The notes under the pieces are model-generated. The model was not told the origin of the DNA. It worked only from the letters and a program-made list of their open reading frames with translations, and did no database searches. A program made the translations under genes and the position numbers. A stretch of DNA of 45,035 nt, taken from assembly GCA_020029475.1 (NCBI GenBank), contig JAIBJG010000004.1, positions 1 through 45,035 on the forward strand. Reading direction: 5' to 3'. Origin of the DNA: Methanobacteriota archaeon. Its GTDB lineage: Archaea > Thermoplasmatota > Thermoplasmata > RBG-16-68-12. This document shows positions 7,938 to 16,760 of the stretch, piece after piece (the stretch's first letter is position 1; every line of letters begins with the position of its first letter).

Positions 7938-10900
7938 TCACTGCCCGGGCACGTCCCAGTTCGTCGCCAAGGAGACGACGATCCAGTATCCGCGTCCGGG
8001 CAGGAGGGGGTCCCCCGCCACCATCGTCCGGGTCTGGCCAGGGACGGCCGTGGGGTCGAACGTGAGGACCGCGCTCGCGCCCGTCGCCGTCATCACCTGC
8101 CCCGCGGTCATCGAGCCGAAGCTCGGGAACGGGACGAGGTTCCATCCGGCGCAGAGTTGGATTCGGGTAATCGTGAGGAGGACCCCCGCGACGCTGAATC
8201 GGTCCGCGGCGGCGAGGTCGACGTAGACCCCCTGGCGGTGCGTGACCGTCCTCAGCCCGTTCTGGCCGGGGGGCCGTGCGCTGGAGTAGGTGCTCCAGGC
8301 CGCCGTGCACCCGTCGTAGGTCCACGCGCCCCGGAGGGGCGTCGGAGCGAGGAGGGTCTGCAGGACGACCGTGAGGGTCGAGTCCGCCTGGAGGACGGGC
8401 ACGGAGATCAGGGAGACGCCCGCCGGGAGGTCGACGCTGAACTTCCCCGCGCGGCTCCCGCTGTCCGCCGTGTTCCCGCCGCCGTCGACGGTCCGGATCC
8501 GGTAGAAGTAGGTCAGGGAAGGCGCCTGGTCCCCCGCGCCGACATCCGTGAACGAGTACGTCGCGCTCCCGGTCCCGGGAATGTCCGGCCCGACCTGCGT
8601 GTACGTCCCCGTGAGGGTCGTGGACCGCATCACGCGGTACGCGGAGGTCCCGCCAATCAGGCCTTCGTCGGGGGCCCGGTCCCAGGTGACCCGGACGTCG
8701 TTGAACGTCCCGCCGGAGAGGGACGCCGCGCTCGGCCCCGTCGAGGAGGGCGGCAGCGTGTCCGTCCCCGCGGTCGATGCGACCAGCGTGCACCGGCTCT
8801 CGTGGGGCCCCCAGTTCCCGTTCACGTCCTGGGCGTGGACCCAGAAGCACGTGTTCCCGACGGGCCACGGGGCGGTCCCCGTCCAGACGACGTTCTCGGC
8901 GACCGTGTTGAACGTGCCGTCGGAGGCGGACATCGCGGTCCCGGTCCCGTCCGCCCCGGGGGCGGGGCCCGCGAACAGCTCCGCGCCCGCGATCGCGCTG
9001 TTCCCCCGGTTCGTGTCGTCCGCGGTCCCGCGGAACGTCACGGTGCTCCCGGTGACGATCGCGTTCGGGACGATGGAGACGCTCCCGGGCCAGATCAGGG
9101 GCCCGAGGAGGTCCCCGCCCGCCCGGTTGATCGAGAAGTCCGCGTCGGACGCGTCGGAGCCCGCGAGGAAGGGGGGCATACCCGCGACGCCGTCGTCCTG
9201 CGCGACGACACGCACTCGATACTTCCCCCCGTTCGGGAGCGCGGACACGGTCCAGAGGTACGAGGTGTCCGTCGCGAGCGGGTCCGGGAGGATCCGGATC
9301 CAGCCCTGGCCGGAGTTGTCGCTGTAGTACAGGGTCTGGGCGCCGATGTTCGTGCCGCCGAAGGCCTGCCGGGTCCACGTGATCAGCTGCGTGTTCGTCG
9401 TGATCACCTCGCCCCCGTTCGGGGAGCGGACCCGCACGGCGGGATGGTCCCGCCCGACGAGCCAGATGATCGTCCGGTTCAGGATGTCCGTCCGGGCCGG
9501 GTTCGAGACGACCCCGGAGACGAAGTTGATCCCGGTGAACTCGAAGTAGAAGACGACCGCCTTCGAGGGAGTGCCGCCCCACACGCCCACACCCGTGGTC
9601 CCGTTGTTCGCGATGGACAGGAACTTCGTCGCGTCGTTATCGGGGGTCGAGACCCCACCGGCGTCCCGCCACACGTACGTGAGGGTCGCGCCTGCCTGGA
9701 CGCACGTCCCGCCCGCCGTCCCGCACAGGTTCCGGACCTCGTCCCCGTAGCCGCCCGCCCGGTGTCCCACGTACGGGAGGCCAGCGGTGTACGTGCCGCT
9801 GATCGGGTCCCCCGCGAGGCCGACGTTCGAGGTCCAGGTCTGCGGGTCCACGAGCCAGTTCGACTTCAGGACGGAACGGAACCACGCGCACCGCGCGGCG
9901 GAGTAGTACGGGTTGCTCGTCGTGGAACAGAGGGACCAGGCGATGTCCTGGGACGTGAGGAAGAGACGGCCCCCGCCGTCGAGGTAGTTCCGGACGAGGA
10001 TCCGCTGGGCGTCCGAGATCTGCGGGTACTGCTCGAGCCCGGACTGCCAGACGACGACCTTGAACTTCTGGAGCTCCGTGAGGGGCGGGTCCCCGCTCAC
10101 CGCGACGTGCCACTCGTTGTATGTCCACGCGCTGTTCAGGAGCGCGTCCCGGTACATCGGCACCCGGTCCGAGGGGAAGGTGCCGTCCGCCAGGACGAGG
10201 AGGACCTCCCCCTGGGCCGTCGTGCGGAACGTGTAGTGGTTCCCGCCGTTCGTGTCTCGGGTCCGGTGCCCCGTGCCGTCCGTGCTCTCCACGTCGTAGT
10301 AGTACAGGGTGTCCGTGCTCAGGCCGACGAGGGGGAGCGCGTGGGCCGTGACCCGGCCGCTGTCGAACGCGGTGCTCGTGAGGGAGACCGGGGTCGTGCC
10401 GAAGTACGCCTTCGAGTCCGAGGGTTCGTTCGTCGTCCACTTCAGGGTCGCGCCCGCGTTCGTGATCTCCTCCGCCCGGACGTTCGAGATCGCGGGGGCG
10501 GAGGCGTCCACGGAGGCGCCCGCGATCGCATCGTGCGCGGGGTTCGCGTCCGAGTACACCGCCTCGAGGGTCCCGCCCTCGACGACCTGGATCCGCCCGT
10601 CCGCGACAGGGTCGCCGAGGGCGGTGAGGATCACGCCCCGCCACACGCCGGAGCTCGGCGCGGTCTCCGTGAGGGTGACGGGCTCCGGCGTCGTCTCGAG
10701 GGTGCTCCGCACGTTCGCGAGGACGGAGGCGGCGTTCGTGTCGTGGACCTCGATCCGGATCGTGTCGTTCTCGCTGTACAGGGTCTTGTCGAGCCGGACG
10801 TCCCCGAACCCGAGGTCGACGTCCGCGACGGCGACGAGGGCGAACTTCTGCGGGCCCGCGGGGACGTTCGCCGCCTCAACCCGGAGGGTCCAGGTCCCGA

Positions 10901-13226
10901 CCGCGGGGGAGTTCACGATCACGCCCTCGATCGGGTTCCGGGTGTCGAAGCTCCCGCTGTTCGGGAGGGACTCCCCGACGGAGAACACGGAGAACACGTT
11001 CCCCTTGTACACGCTCCCGTTCGGGGCGGTGACCTGGAGGTTCATGTTGTTCACGAGGGCCGGGTTCGAGTTCGGGAACGCGGGGTAGTCGCTGTACGCC
11101 ATGAGGATGCGGAGCGGGGCCGCGTTCGAGTTCACACGGATCTTGTAGTCGATCGCCTGGCCCGTGATCAGGCCCGAGGTATGGTCGACGACCCACAGCT
11201 TCCTCGGTCCCTCCGTGGCGGGGTTCACGTACAGGGCGTCGTCGAGGACGAGCCGCCCCCAGCCCTGCGCGTCGTTCGGGTACCGGTTCTCCGAGGCCGG
11301 GTTCGAGCCCGCGCCCGTGATCTTCCGGGAGCCCGCCGCGAGGATCGCCTTCACGAGGGCCGCGCTCGGGTTCAACGTGTTCCCGGGGACCGGCAGGCCC
11401 GTCGGGTAGTAGCCCTGCTCGAAGTACTGCCGGACGAGGGCCGCCATCCCCGCGGCGAGGGGCGTCGCGTGGCTCGTCCCCCCGAAGCCCGTCGTCGCAC
11501 CGGGGTTCAGGTTGTCCGTGGGGTTCCCGCTCGAGCTCGCGGTGATCCCCGTGAAGAACGTCAGGGTGTCCGGCTTCAGCCGTCCGTCCGCGGTGGGTCC
11601 CCGGCTGCTCTGGCCGTTCACCGCGTTCTCGCCGGGGTACTCGTTCGCCCCGCCGATCGTGATCGTGGACTTCGACGTGCCCGGGCTCCCGACCGTGAAC
11701 AGGTTCGCGCCCCCGTTCCCCGCCGCGAAGAAGATCGCCATGTCCGGGTGGTTCCAGACGAAGCGGTCCACCATCATCGCCTGGAGGTCGTACCCGTTGT
11801 CGGGGCCGCCCCAGCTGTTCGTGTGGATCCTGGACCCGCTCGCGTTCGCGGGGCCGAAGAGGTCGTCGTAGCTGTCCGGGATGTACGAGAGGACGTCCCC
11901 GTCCGCGCCCCCGCACTGGGTCGACGGCCCGACGGTCCCGATGTCCTGGATGATGATCTTCGCCCCGATCGCCATCCCGTCCTGCGCGCTCGTCCCGATC
12001 GGCGGGTCGTCGGAGCCGCCCGCGTTCCCGGAGGTCGACGTGCCGTGCCCGGACGGACAGCCGCCCGCGTTCACGCTGTCCTTGCGGGCCTCCGCGTCCC
12101 CGCCCGTCCACGGGTCGATCCCGCGGTACGGGCTCATCGGCATGTACCGGACGATCTTGCGTCGCGTGAGGTCCGTCGTGTTGTAGATCGAGAGGGGCCC
12201 GATCGTCCCCGTGGGATCCCCGCCCTGCCCCTTCTGGATCTGCGTCGGGGACTCCCGGAAGAAGTTGTTGTCGAAGTCGATCCCCGTGTCCGCGACGGTG
12301 ACGATCTGCCCGGCGCCCGTGATCCCGTTCGCCCAGAGGCGCCGCGCGTTGACGTCCGACGGCGGCGTGATCCCCGTCTGGAGGAGGGCCTGCGCGCTGT
12401 AGTCGAGGATCCGCATCTCCCGCCACGGCTCCACGTACATCACCCGCGGGATCCGCGCGATCGCGGGGAGGAGGGCCGCGTCGATGCGGGCCCGCACGAC
12501 GCCGATCTCCCCGACCTTGAAGACGGTCAGGATCCCGGGGTCCCGGGAGTCCCAGCGCACCTCGGGGACGCCCCGGTTCGCGAGGAGGGCGACGACGTCG
12601 CCGGAGTCCGCCGCGTCTACGGTGAGGACCTGCACGGTCACAGTCCCCGTGGCGGCGGCGAGCTCGGACTGGAGCTTGTACGCGGGATGGTACGGGCCGA
12701 CCCAGTCCACGTACCGGAGGGAGCGCGCCGCCTCGCGTGCGGCTCCGTCCATGGAGACGAGGAAGCCGTACGTGGGGACGGACTGGAGGATGCGGACGCC
12801 TCGCGACTGGAGGTCTTGGAGCCACGCGGGCTTCGCGGGGCCGATGAAGTGGATCAGGTACAAGGCGGGCGCCTGGGTCATGGAGGCGGTGAGCTCGGGG
12901 CTCACCGCCGGCGCCCCGGTGCGGGTGTCGATCTGGACCGATTGGAGGCTGATCCATCGCCCCTCGTCCTGGGACTCCACCGCGATGCCGCGGGCTTCGA
13001 GGGAGGCGATCGAATCCCGGTTCGCCCTCACGAGGACGAACGAGTCGTACGCCTCGACGACCTGGACGCCCGGAGCGATCGCGGCGATCTGCGCGAGGGG
13101 GGCGTGAACGAGGACGGACGTCGGAATCCCGGCGGGCGCCGTGGGGGCGAGCGCGAGGAGGGAGGGGAATCCGGACATCAACACGAACGCAAGGGCTAGC
13201 ACTCCGACAAGTCGAACGGGCTTCAA
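7938..13226 (-). CDS. Giant secreted subtilisin-like serine protease with FnIII-type and other surface domains
   Basis: 1762 residues with an N-terminal signal peptide (VRLVGVLALAFVLMSGF). The S8 catalytic set is intact: Asp313 (VADTGID), His394 (SGHGTSTSG), oxyanion Asn504 (AAGNGG) and Ser585 (GGTSHATP). Residues ~35-290 look like a prodomain. After the protease domain come jelly-roll/P-domain-like and FnIII-like modules, and the end carries a GWNLVPFPS-type motif found in prokaryotic surface proteins. No C-terminal TM or cell-wall anchor is seen. It would degrade extracellular protein, feeding a peptide importer such as the one at 34075-43625. Start is TTG, with GGGAGG just upstream; a TATA-like CTTTTTAAT (minus strand) sits at 13305-13313. 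Confidence 0.93.
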   Translation of the reverse strand: MKPVRLVGVLALAFVLMSGFPSLLALAPTAPAGIPTSVLVHAPLAQIAAIAPGVQVVEAYDSFVLVRANRDSIASLEARGIAVESQDEGRWISLQSVQIDTRTGAPAVSPELTASMTQAPALYLIHFIGPAKPAWLQDLQSRGVRILQSVPTYGFLVSMDGAAREAARSLRYVDWVGPYHPAYKLQSELAAATGTVTVQVLTVDAADSGDVVALLANRGVPEVRWDSRDPGILTVFKVGEIGVVRARIDAALLPAIARIPRVMYVEPWREMRILDYSAQALLQTGITPPSDVNARRLWANGITGAGQIVTVADTGIDFDNNFFRESPTQIQKGQGGDPTGTIGPLSIYNTTDLTRRKIVRYMPMSPYRGIDPWTGGDAEARKDSVNAGGCPSGHGTSTSGNAGGSDDPPIGTSAQDGMAIGAKIIIQDIGTVGPSTQCGGADGDVLSYIPDSYDDLFGPANASGSRIHTNSWGGPDNGYDLQAMMVDRFVWNHPDMAIFFAAGNGGANLFTVGSPGTSKSTITIGGANEYPGENAVNGQSSRGPTADGRLKPDTLTFFTGITASSSGNPTDNLNPGATTGFGGTSHATPLAAGMAALVRQYFEQGYYPTGLPVPGNTLNPSAALVKAILAAGSRKITGAGSNPASENRYPNDAQGWGRLVLDDALYVNPATEGPRKLWVVDHTSGLITGQAIDYKIRVNSNAAPLRILMAYSDYPAFPNSNPALVNNMNLQVTAPNGSVYKGNVFSVFSVGESLPNSGSFDTRNPIEGVIVNSPAVGTWTLRVEAANVPAGPQKFALVAVADVDLGFGDVRLDKTLYSENDTIRIEVHDTNAASVLANVRSTLETTPEPVTLTETAPSSGVWRGVILTALGDPVADGRIQVVEGGTLEAVYSDANPAHDAIAGASVDASAPAISNVRAEEITNAGATLKWTTNEPSDSKAYFGTTPVSLTSTAFDSGRVTAHALPLVGLSTDTLYYYDVESTDGTGHRTRDTNGGNHYTFRTTAQGEVLLVLADGTFPSDRVPMYRDALLNSAWTYNEWHVAVSGDPPLTELQKFKVVVWQSGLEQYPQISDAQRILVRNYLDGGGRLFLTSQDIAWSLCSTTSNPYYSAARCAWFRSVLKSNWLVDPQTWTSNVGLAGDPISGTYTAGLPYVGHRAGGYGDEVRNLCGTAGGTCVQAGATLTYVWRDAGGVSTPDNDATKFLSIANNGTTGVGVWGGTPSKAVVFYFEFTGINFVSGVVSNPARTDILNRTIIWLVGRDHPAVRVRSPNGGEVITTNTQLITWTRQAFGGTNIGAQTLYYSDNSGQGWIRILPDPLATDTSYLWTVSALPNGGKYRVRVVAQDDGVAGMPPFLAGSDASDADFSINRAGGDLLGPLIWPGSVSIVPNAIVTGSTVTFRGTADDTNRGNSAIAGAELFAGPAPGADGTGTAMSASDGTFNTVAENVVWTGTAPWPVGNTCFWVHAQDVNGNWGPHESRCTLVASTAGTDTLPPSSTGPSAASLSGGTFNDVRVTWDRAPDEGLIGGTSAYRVMRSTTLTGTYTQVGPDIPGTGSATYSFTDVGAGDQAPSLTYFYRIRTVDGGGNTADSGSRAGKFSVDLPAGVSLISVPVLQADSTLTVVLQTLLAPTPLRGAWTYDGCTAAWSTYSSARPPGQNGLRTVTHRQGVYVDLAAADRFSVAGVLLTITRIQLCAGWNLVPFPSFGSMTAGQVMTATGASAVLTFDPTAVPGQTRTMVAGDPLLPGRGYWIVVSLATNWDVPGQ

Positions 13227-13392
13227 CCTCCCACCTTCCTCATCCGTCCTGGATAGAATCGAAACTGGCGGGCGACAGAACGTGTGCCGAGTAGGGGTGC
13301 CGCCATTAAAAAGGTTCCCCCGGAGATTGAAAATTCGAGGGCTGTACCAGAGTACGCGGACCTCGACCGAGATGCCGCGATGGGACGCAATG

Positions 13393-14103
13393 TCACTCCG
13401 CGATGACGCGGGTCGCCTGAAGGAATCCGTTCTCGAACATCAGCGTGTAGTAGTTCGGGCTGTGCGCGGAGCCCCGCATCTTCACGCACCGGATCCGCCG
13501 CTGGATGTTCGCGTCGTCGACCCGCTCCATCTTCACATGGATGATGCCGTCCGCGAGGAACTCCTCGCCGTGCGCCCCGAACTCGTCGTTCTTCGTCCTC
13601 ATCTCCGAGACCAGCAGGGTCGTCGCCTTCAGATCCCGGAGCCACTCGAAGAGCTGGAACATCTGCTCCCGTGGGCGGTCGAACCGCGCGAGGGTCAGGA
13701 GGACCGTGAGGGAGTCGATCACGAGGAGCTCGTAGTTCAGGGATTTCTTCAGGTTGTGGGCGTACATCTTGAAGATCTCGAGCCACGTTGATTCCGCCAT
13801 CCCCTCGAGGTTCTTGCGGATCATCGCGAGGTCCACGATGCTGACCTTGTCCTCGACCGCCTTCGGGTCCATCCCCATCGTCCGGAGGTGGGCGGCGAAG
13901 CTCTCGCGGCTCTGCTCGAGGGTGATGTACGCCCCCGTCCGGCCCTCCTTCACCGCACCGCTGTGGAGGACGTTCCACGCGACCGTGGACTTCATCGTGC
14001 CCGCCTCGCCCGCGAGGAGGACGATGTGGCCGGGCGGTATGCCGCCGCTGAGCTTCTCGTCGAACCCCTGAACGTAGGTTCGAATCCTGCCGCTGGACCC
14101 CAT
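13393..14103 (-). CDS. KaiC/RadA-like RecA-superfamily ATPase
   Basis: 236 residues from the ATG at 14103. The opening (YVQGFDEKLSGGIPPGHIVLL) and Walker A (GEAGTMKST, about residues 32-40) are typical of single-domain KaiC-like ATPases common in archaea, as is AYITLEQSRESF. The Walker B strand is YELLVIDSLTVLL. Such proteins often act in signalling or in regulation of motility, but the substrate is unknown. The frame is open upstream to 14490, but that extension is low-complexity Arg/Ser sequence; a TATA-like TTTATCTC (minus strand) at 14134-14141, about 30 nt from the ATG, supports the short form. No kinase tail (paired serines) is evident. Confidence 0.85.
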   Translation of the reverse strand: MGSSGRIRTYVQGFDEKLSGGIPPGHIVLLAGEAGTMKSTVAWNVLHSGAVKEGRTGAYITLEQSRESFAAHLRTMGMDPKAVEDKVSIVDLAMIRKNLEGMAESTWLEIFKMYAHNLKKSLNYELLVIDSLTVLLTLARFDRPREQMFQLFEWLRDLKATTLLVSEMRTKNDEFGAHGEEFLADGIIHVKMERVDDANIQRRIRCVKMRGSAHSPNYYTLMFENGFLQATRVIAE

Positions 14104-14133
14104 ATCGGCGGCCCGCTCATCCGGGAGATTCGG

Positions 14134-14141
14134 AGATAAAC
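14134..14141 (-). promoter_or_regulatory. TATA-like box for KaiC-like gene
   Basis: GTTTATCT on the minus strand, about 30 nt upstream of the ATG at 14103. The remaining 14104-14383 interval is A/T-richer than its surroundings and shows no gene; it also carries the promoter of the divergent gene. Confidence 0.5.
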
Positions 14142-14333
14142 GTTCCCCGCCGATTATCGTCCGTGGTAGCCTCGGGAGCGGATCGCCGCCCGCAAAACGC
14201 CGGGGAACCGCTCCGCTCGACAGGGACAGAAAAAGAGAAAGGGGGAGTAATCGGGAGCGCTCGACCGCGAGAACGGCCGCGACGTTATCTAAATTTTTGA
14301 ACTCGGTCTGTGAGCGATACGTCCGGTGGAAAG

Positions 14334-14341
14334 GCTTATTT
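14334..14341 (+). promoter_or_regulatory. TATA-like box for the 14384 gene
   Basis: GCTTATTT, with the chosen TTG start 43 nt downstream. It argues against the longest reading of that frame (from 14297), whose start would lie upstream of the promoter. Confidence 0.45.
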
Positions 14342-14383
14342 GTTATCCGTTCTGTTACCGGCCGCTGGGGCGGAGCCTCTCCC

Positions 14384-14968
14384 TTGTTCGTTCCAGAGCG
14401 GAATCTGAAGGACCTCGTCGTCTCCTCCGTGCGGGCGAAGGAGCGCTCGATCAGCGCCCTCGCGAAGGACCTCACCCTCGTCGGGTACAAGTTCCATCGG
14501 CTCTTCCTCGCGGGTTACCTGAAGGCCCTCGCGGACCTCGGGGTCCTCCGGGAGAAGGAGATCCCGCCCGCGAAGGTGTACACCGCCTCGACGTACCGGG
14601 GGAAGACCCTGTACGAGTGCGTCGGGGAGAAGGTGCGGGCCTCGGAGACGGACCCGAAGGCGCAGGCCCGCCTCGCGGCGTCCGTCCTCGGTCGCATGTT
14701 CCGTAGGCCCGTCTTCCTGCGGGAGCTCAGGGAGTGCGGGTTCGAGAGCGTCTCGGACCTCCCCACGGCCTCGAAGGAGGAGCGGGAGGACGCCCGCCGC
14801 GGCCTCGCGAAGCTCCACCTCCAAATCCCGACGAACGAGCCTGCGTACTCCGTCGAGGACCGGAGGAACGACGTGCGGGACCTGATCATCACGGACCTCC
14901 TCGTGGAGAAGTTCGACATGGCCCCCCTCGTCCTCGAGACCCGCCAGATGAAGCTCGCGGACCGGTGA
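14384..14968 (+). CDS. Uncharacterised protein with N-terminal winged-helix-like region
   Basis: About 194 residues from a TTG at 14384 (MFVPERNLKDLVVSS onward). Residues ~10-60 read like a winged helix: ERSISALAKDLTLVGYKFHRL, then LKALADLGVLREKE. The rest is helical and charged, ending in a conserved-looking DLIITDLLVEKFDMAPLVLE segment. I do not recognise a named family. The frame is open back to 14297, but a TATA-like box at 14334-14341 lies inside that extension. A perfect hairpin follows the stop codon directly. Confidence 0.65.
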   Translation: MFVPERNLKDLVVSSVRAKERSISALAKDLTLVGYKFHRLFLAGYLKALADLGVLREKEIPPAKVYTASTYRGKTLYECVGEKVRASETDPKAQARLAASVLGRMFRRPVFLRELRECGFESVSDLPTASKEEREDARRGLAKLHLQIPTNEPAYSVEDRRNDVRDLIITDLLVEKFDMAPLVLETRQMKLADR

Positions 14969-14986
14969 CCCCGGCGCACGCCGGGG
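14969..14986 (+). terminator. Perfect 8-bp GC hairpin after stop codon
   Basis: CCCCGGCG-CA-CGCCGGGG begins one base after the TGA of the upstream gene. There is no long T-run, so it may be an mRNA 3'-end stabiliser rather than a strict terminator. Confidence 0.4.
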
Positions 14987-15028
14987 GCAACGCTTTGGGG
15001 GCGCCCGCCATCCGTCATCGGGATTGAC

Positions 15029-15334
15029 ATGATCGCACGACTGTGGCGGGGCGCGACCGCGGCGGAGAGGGGGAACGAGTATCACCGGTACCTGCGAGAG
15101 ACCGGGCTGAAGGAGTACCGTTCCACTCCCGGGAACCGGGGCGGCTACGTCCTCCGCCGCACGCGGGAAGGGCGTGCGGAGTTCCTCCTCGTCACCTTCT
15201 GGGATTCCTGGGAGGCGATCCGCCGCTTCGCGGGCGACGACGTGGAGAAGGCGGTGTATTATGCGAAGGACCGTGAGCTCCTCCTGTCCCTGGAGCCTAC
15301 GGTCGACCACTACGAGGTCCTCGAGGGCCCGTAG
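15029..15334 (+). CDS. ABM-fold (antibiotic biosynthesis monooxygenase-like) small protein
   Basis: 101 residues starting at ATG. The pattern MIARLWRG, then YHRYLRETGLKEYRSTPGN, GYVLRR, EFLLVTFWDSWEAIRRFAG and YYAKDRELLLSLEPTVDHYEV matches the dimeric alpha/beta-barrel ABM/EthD-like superfamily at full length. Members include cofactor-free monooxygenases and many proteins of unknown role, so the reaction is not predictable. No clear TATA box precedes it; it may be co-transcribed from the upstream gene through the GC hairpin. Its stop lies about 10 bp from the 3' end of the convergent SRP RNA gene. Confidence 0.82.
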   Translation: MIARLWRGATAAERGNEYHRYLRETGLKEYRSTPGNRGGYVLRRTREGRAEFLLVTFWDSWEAIRRFAGDDVEKAVYYAKDRELLLSLEPTVDHYEVLEGP

Positions 15335-15344
15335 GGACCCGCGA

Positions 15345-15657
15345 GGAGCTAGGCCACCAGGGTGGACGCCCCGCCCGATCGCTGGGGTACCTGGAGGCCT
15401 CCTCGGCCCCGCACCCCCGCGAGCGTTGGTCGTCCGCGGTGAGGCTGCTCACTTCCGTGCCTGACCCGGTCCCCGCGACTGAGGAACGGAGCACCGCTCT
15501 CCAGCTGCGCTCCGTACCGCCTCCAGCCCCGCGGGACAGGACCTCAACGTCAGCCTCCAGACCAGCGCCGGACGGGGACGCCGCCCCTGGCTGTCACCAC
15601 CCCTAAGGACCGTTCGGGATTTACAAGGGGAGGCCCGACCCCCCGGTCTAGCCTAGC
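15345..15657 (-). ncRNA. ffs: Archaeal signal recognition particle 7S RNA
   Basis: Read on the minus strand, this ~310 nt interval has the hallmarks of archaeal SRP RNA. The 5' end GCTAGGC (complement of 15651-15657) pairs perfectly with the 3' end GCCTAGC (complement of 15348-15354), forming helix 1. The Alu-domain TGTAA follows shortly after the 5' end, beside a GGGG/CCCC helix. The helix 8 signature GTCAGG...CGGAAG...GAGCAGC, which binds SRP54, is complementary to about 15445-15472. Length matches the family. No protein frame explains the stretch, and a TATA-like box sits about 23-30 nt upstream. Ends are approximate to a few bases. Confidence 0.92.
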
Positions 15658-15679
15658 GCCGTTCCCAACCCGAAGAGTC

Positions 15680-15687
15680 TATTTAAT
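15680..15687 (-). promoter_or_regulatory. TATA box of the SRP RNA gene
   Basis: ATTAAATA on the minus strand, preceded by an AAGG BRE-like stretch and centred about 26 nt upstream of the SRP RNA 5' end. Confidence 0.7.
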
Positions 15688-15708
15688 CCTTGGCGGGCGG
15701 GAACCGGA

Positions 15709-16044
15709 TCACGGCTTCGGGGGTGGCGGGGCCTCTGGGCGGGGCGGGAGCCCTTCCCGCCCCGCCTTCCTCTTGCGATACCAACGTCCCCACGCCCGAC
15801 GTCGTGTCCGGGAGGATCGCGCCCTGCCCACGGTGGAGATCCCGAGGATCACTGCGACGAAGACGAGTCCCGCGGTGCAGAGCGACCGCCACAGGTCCCA
15901 CGAGAATTCCGCGGGCCAGCGGGAGAACGGGCCAGACGGAGTCGGGGACGTGACGAAGAAGTTCACCGCGAACGCAATCAGGAGGGCCCCGAGGATCAGG
16001 GGCGCCCAGACGCCGAGGAACGTCCGGACCCTCCCGCTGGTCAT
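15709..16044 (-). CDS. Small two-TM membrane protein
   Basis: 111 residues with two hydrophobic helices (VWAPLILGALLIAFAVNFFV and LCTAGLVFVAVILGISTV) and a basic, proline-rich C-terminal tail likely in the cytoplasm. The family is not recognised. Its start overlaps the NAC gene stop by 4 bp, so the two genes are translationally coupled; a role near nascent-chain handling or membrane targeting is possible, but that is only inference from context (NAC upstream, SRP RNA downstream). Confidence 0.72.
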   Translation of the reverse strand: MTSGRVRTFLGVWAPLILGALLIAFAVNFFVTSPTPSGPFSRWPAEFSWDLWRSLCTAGLVFVAVILGISTVGRARSSRTRRRAWGRWYRKRKAGREGLPPRPEAPPPPKP

Positions 16045-16421
16045 CGGGACATCAGCCGGATGATCGCCTCGGCGGGCTCCCCGTTCGCCTCCTCGAGCGC
16101 CTTCCGGGCGACGGCCTTCGAGACCCCCGCCTTCTCCGCGACGAGGTCCACATCCTCGTCGGAGATCGAGACCTTCTCCGAGGGCGGGGCGCCCGCGGTC
16201 TTCCGGTTCATCACGATCGGCTCCCCGACGATCTGCCAGGTCTTCTGGCCCTGGACCGTCATCGCGCTCACCTCGACGGACTTGAACACGTACTCCTTCG
16301 TCGGAGTCCGGATCACGACCTCCTCGACATCGGGGATCTCCTCCGTCTCGATGCCGAGGCGCTTCATCGCCGCCTTCATCTGGCGGGGGTTCATCCGCCC
16401 GCCGGGGATGCCCGGGATCAT
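16041..16421 (-). CDS. nac: Nascent polypeptide-associated complex protein (archaeal NAC)
   Basis: 126 residues, ATG start. An N-terminal MNPRQMKAAMKRLGI leads into a NAC domain (EEVVIRTPTKEYVFKSVEVSAM, WQIVGEP), and the C-terminal ~45 residues form a UBA domain (DVDLVAEKAGVSKAVARKALEE ... AIIRLMS). This is the standard archaeal NAC-alpha architecture; it forms a homodimer that binds ribosomes and emerging polypeptides. Full length. A TATA-like CTAAAGAA lies about 33 nt upstream (minus strand, near 16455). It is clustered with the SRP RNA gene, a sensible grouping of nascent-chain factors. Confidence 0.93.
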   Translation of the reverse strand: MIPGIPGGRMNPRQMKAAMKRLGIETEEIPDVEEVVIRTPTKEYVFKSVEVSAMTVQGQKTWQIVGEPIVMNRKTAGAPPSEKVSISDEDVDLVAEKAGVSKAVARKALEEANGEPAEAIIRLMSR

Positions 16422-16470
16422 CGACTCACCGACCGCTCCATGGAGGGGCGATTCTTTAGGCTTTGCGACG

Positions 16471-16500
16471 ATGACCGTGCCGACGTCGGCTTGCGGTCAT
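16471..16500. repeat. 30-bp near-perfect palindrome upstream of the NAC gene
   Basis: ATGACCG-T-GCCGAC meets GTCGGC-TTG-CGGTCAT with no central loop: arms of 6 and 7 bp match perfectly around a small mismatch. It lies just upstream of the NAC promoter. A zero-loop palindrome suits a dimeric DNA-binding protein better than a terminator. Confidence 0.5.
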
Positions 16501-16760
16501 CCTTAGGGGCGATCATGTTGCCCTCTCTGGCGCGTGAGGTAGGGGGTCAGGCTTGGGACGGGACTTGACGGATGCGGGACTAGAGCTCTTAGTCCCTTGG
16601 TCTTTCCGCCGTCGTCCTGGAAAGTTGCGTCGGCGAATCGAGGGACTGCCGAGGGCCTCCGGAGCCAAGTGGGAGCATGGGATTCCCGCCAAGAACGGGG
16701 AGGTGTTACGCCTTGTCTTCGAAACCGTGAAACTCCGACTGGGAGCAGGGCGTAAGCCTT
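16501..16760. other. Intergenic stretch of atypical composition
   Basis: Less G/C at wobble positions than its surroundings. A frame from 16553 to 16801 (82 codons, TTG start) exists but looks non-coding: very basic, no recognisable domain, and it overlaps the next frame. No RNA gene is recognised. It may be decayed coding sequence. Confidence 0.35.

Noticed and set aside
8157-13199. A 1680-codon open frame on the plus strand
   Set aside because: It is antisense to the subtilase; the translation is Arg/Gly/Pro/Asp/Val-rich with no domains, a usual artefact of high-G/C coding sequence.
13227-13392. Small gene between the subtilase and KaiC-like gene
   Set aside because: No convincing frame; the stretch is explained by the subtilase promoter and an A/T-rich 3' end of the KaiC-like gene.
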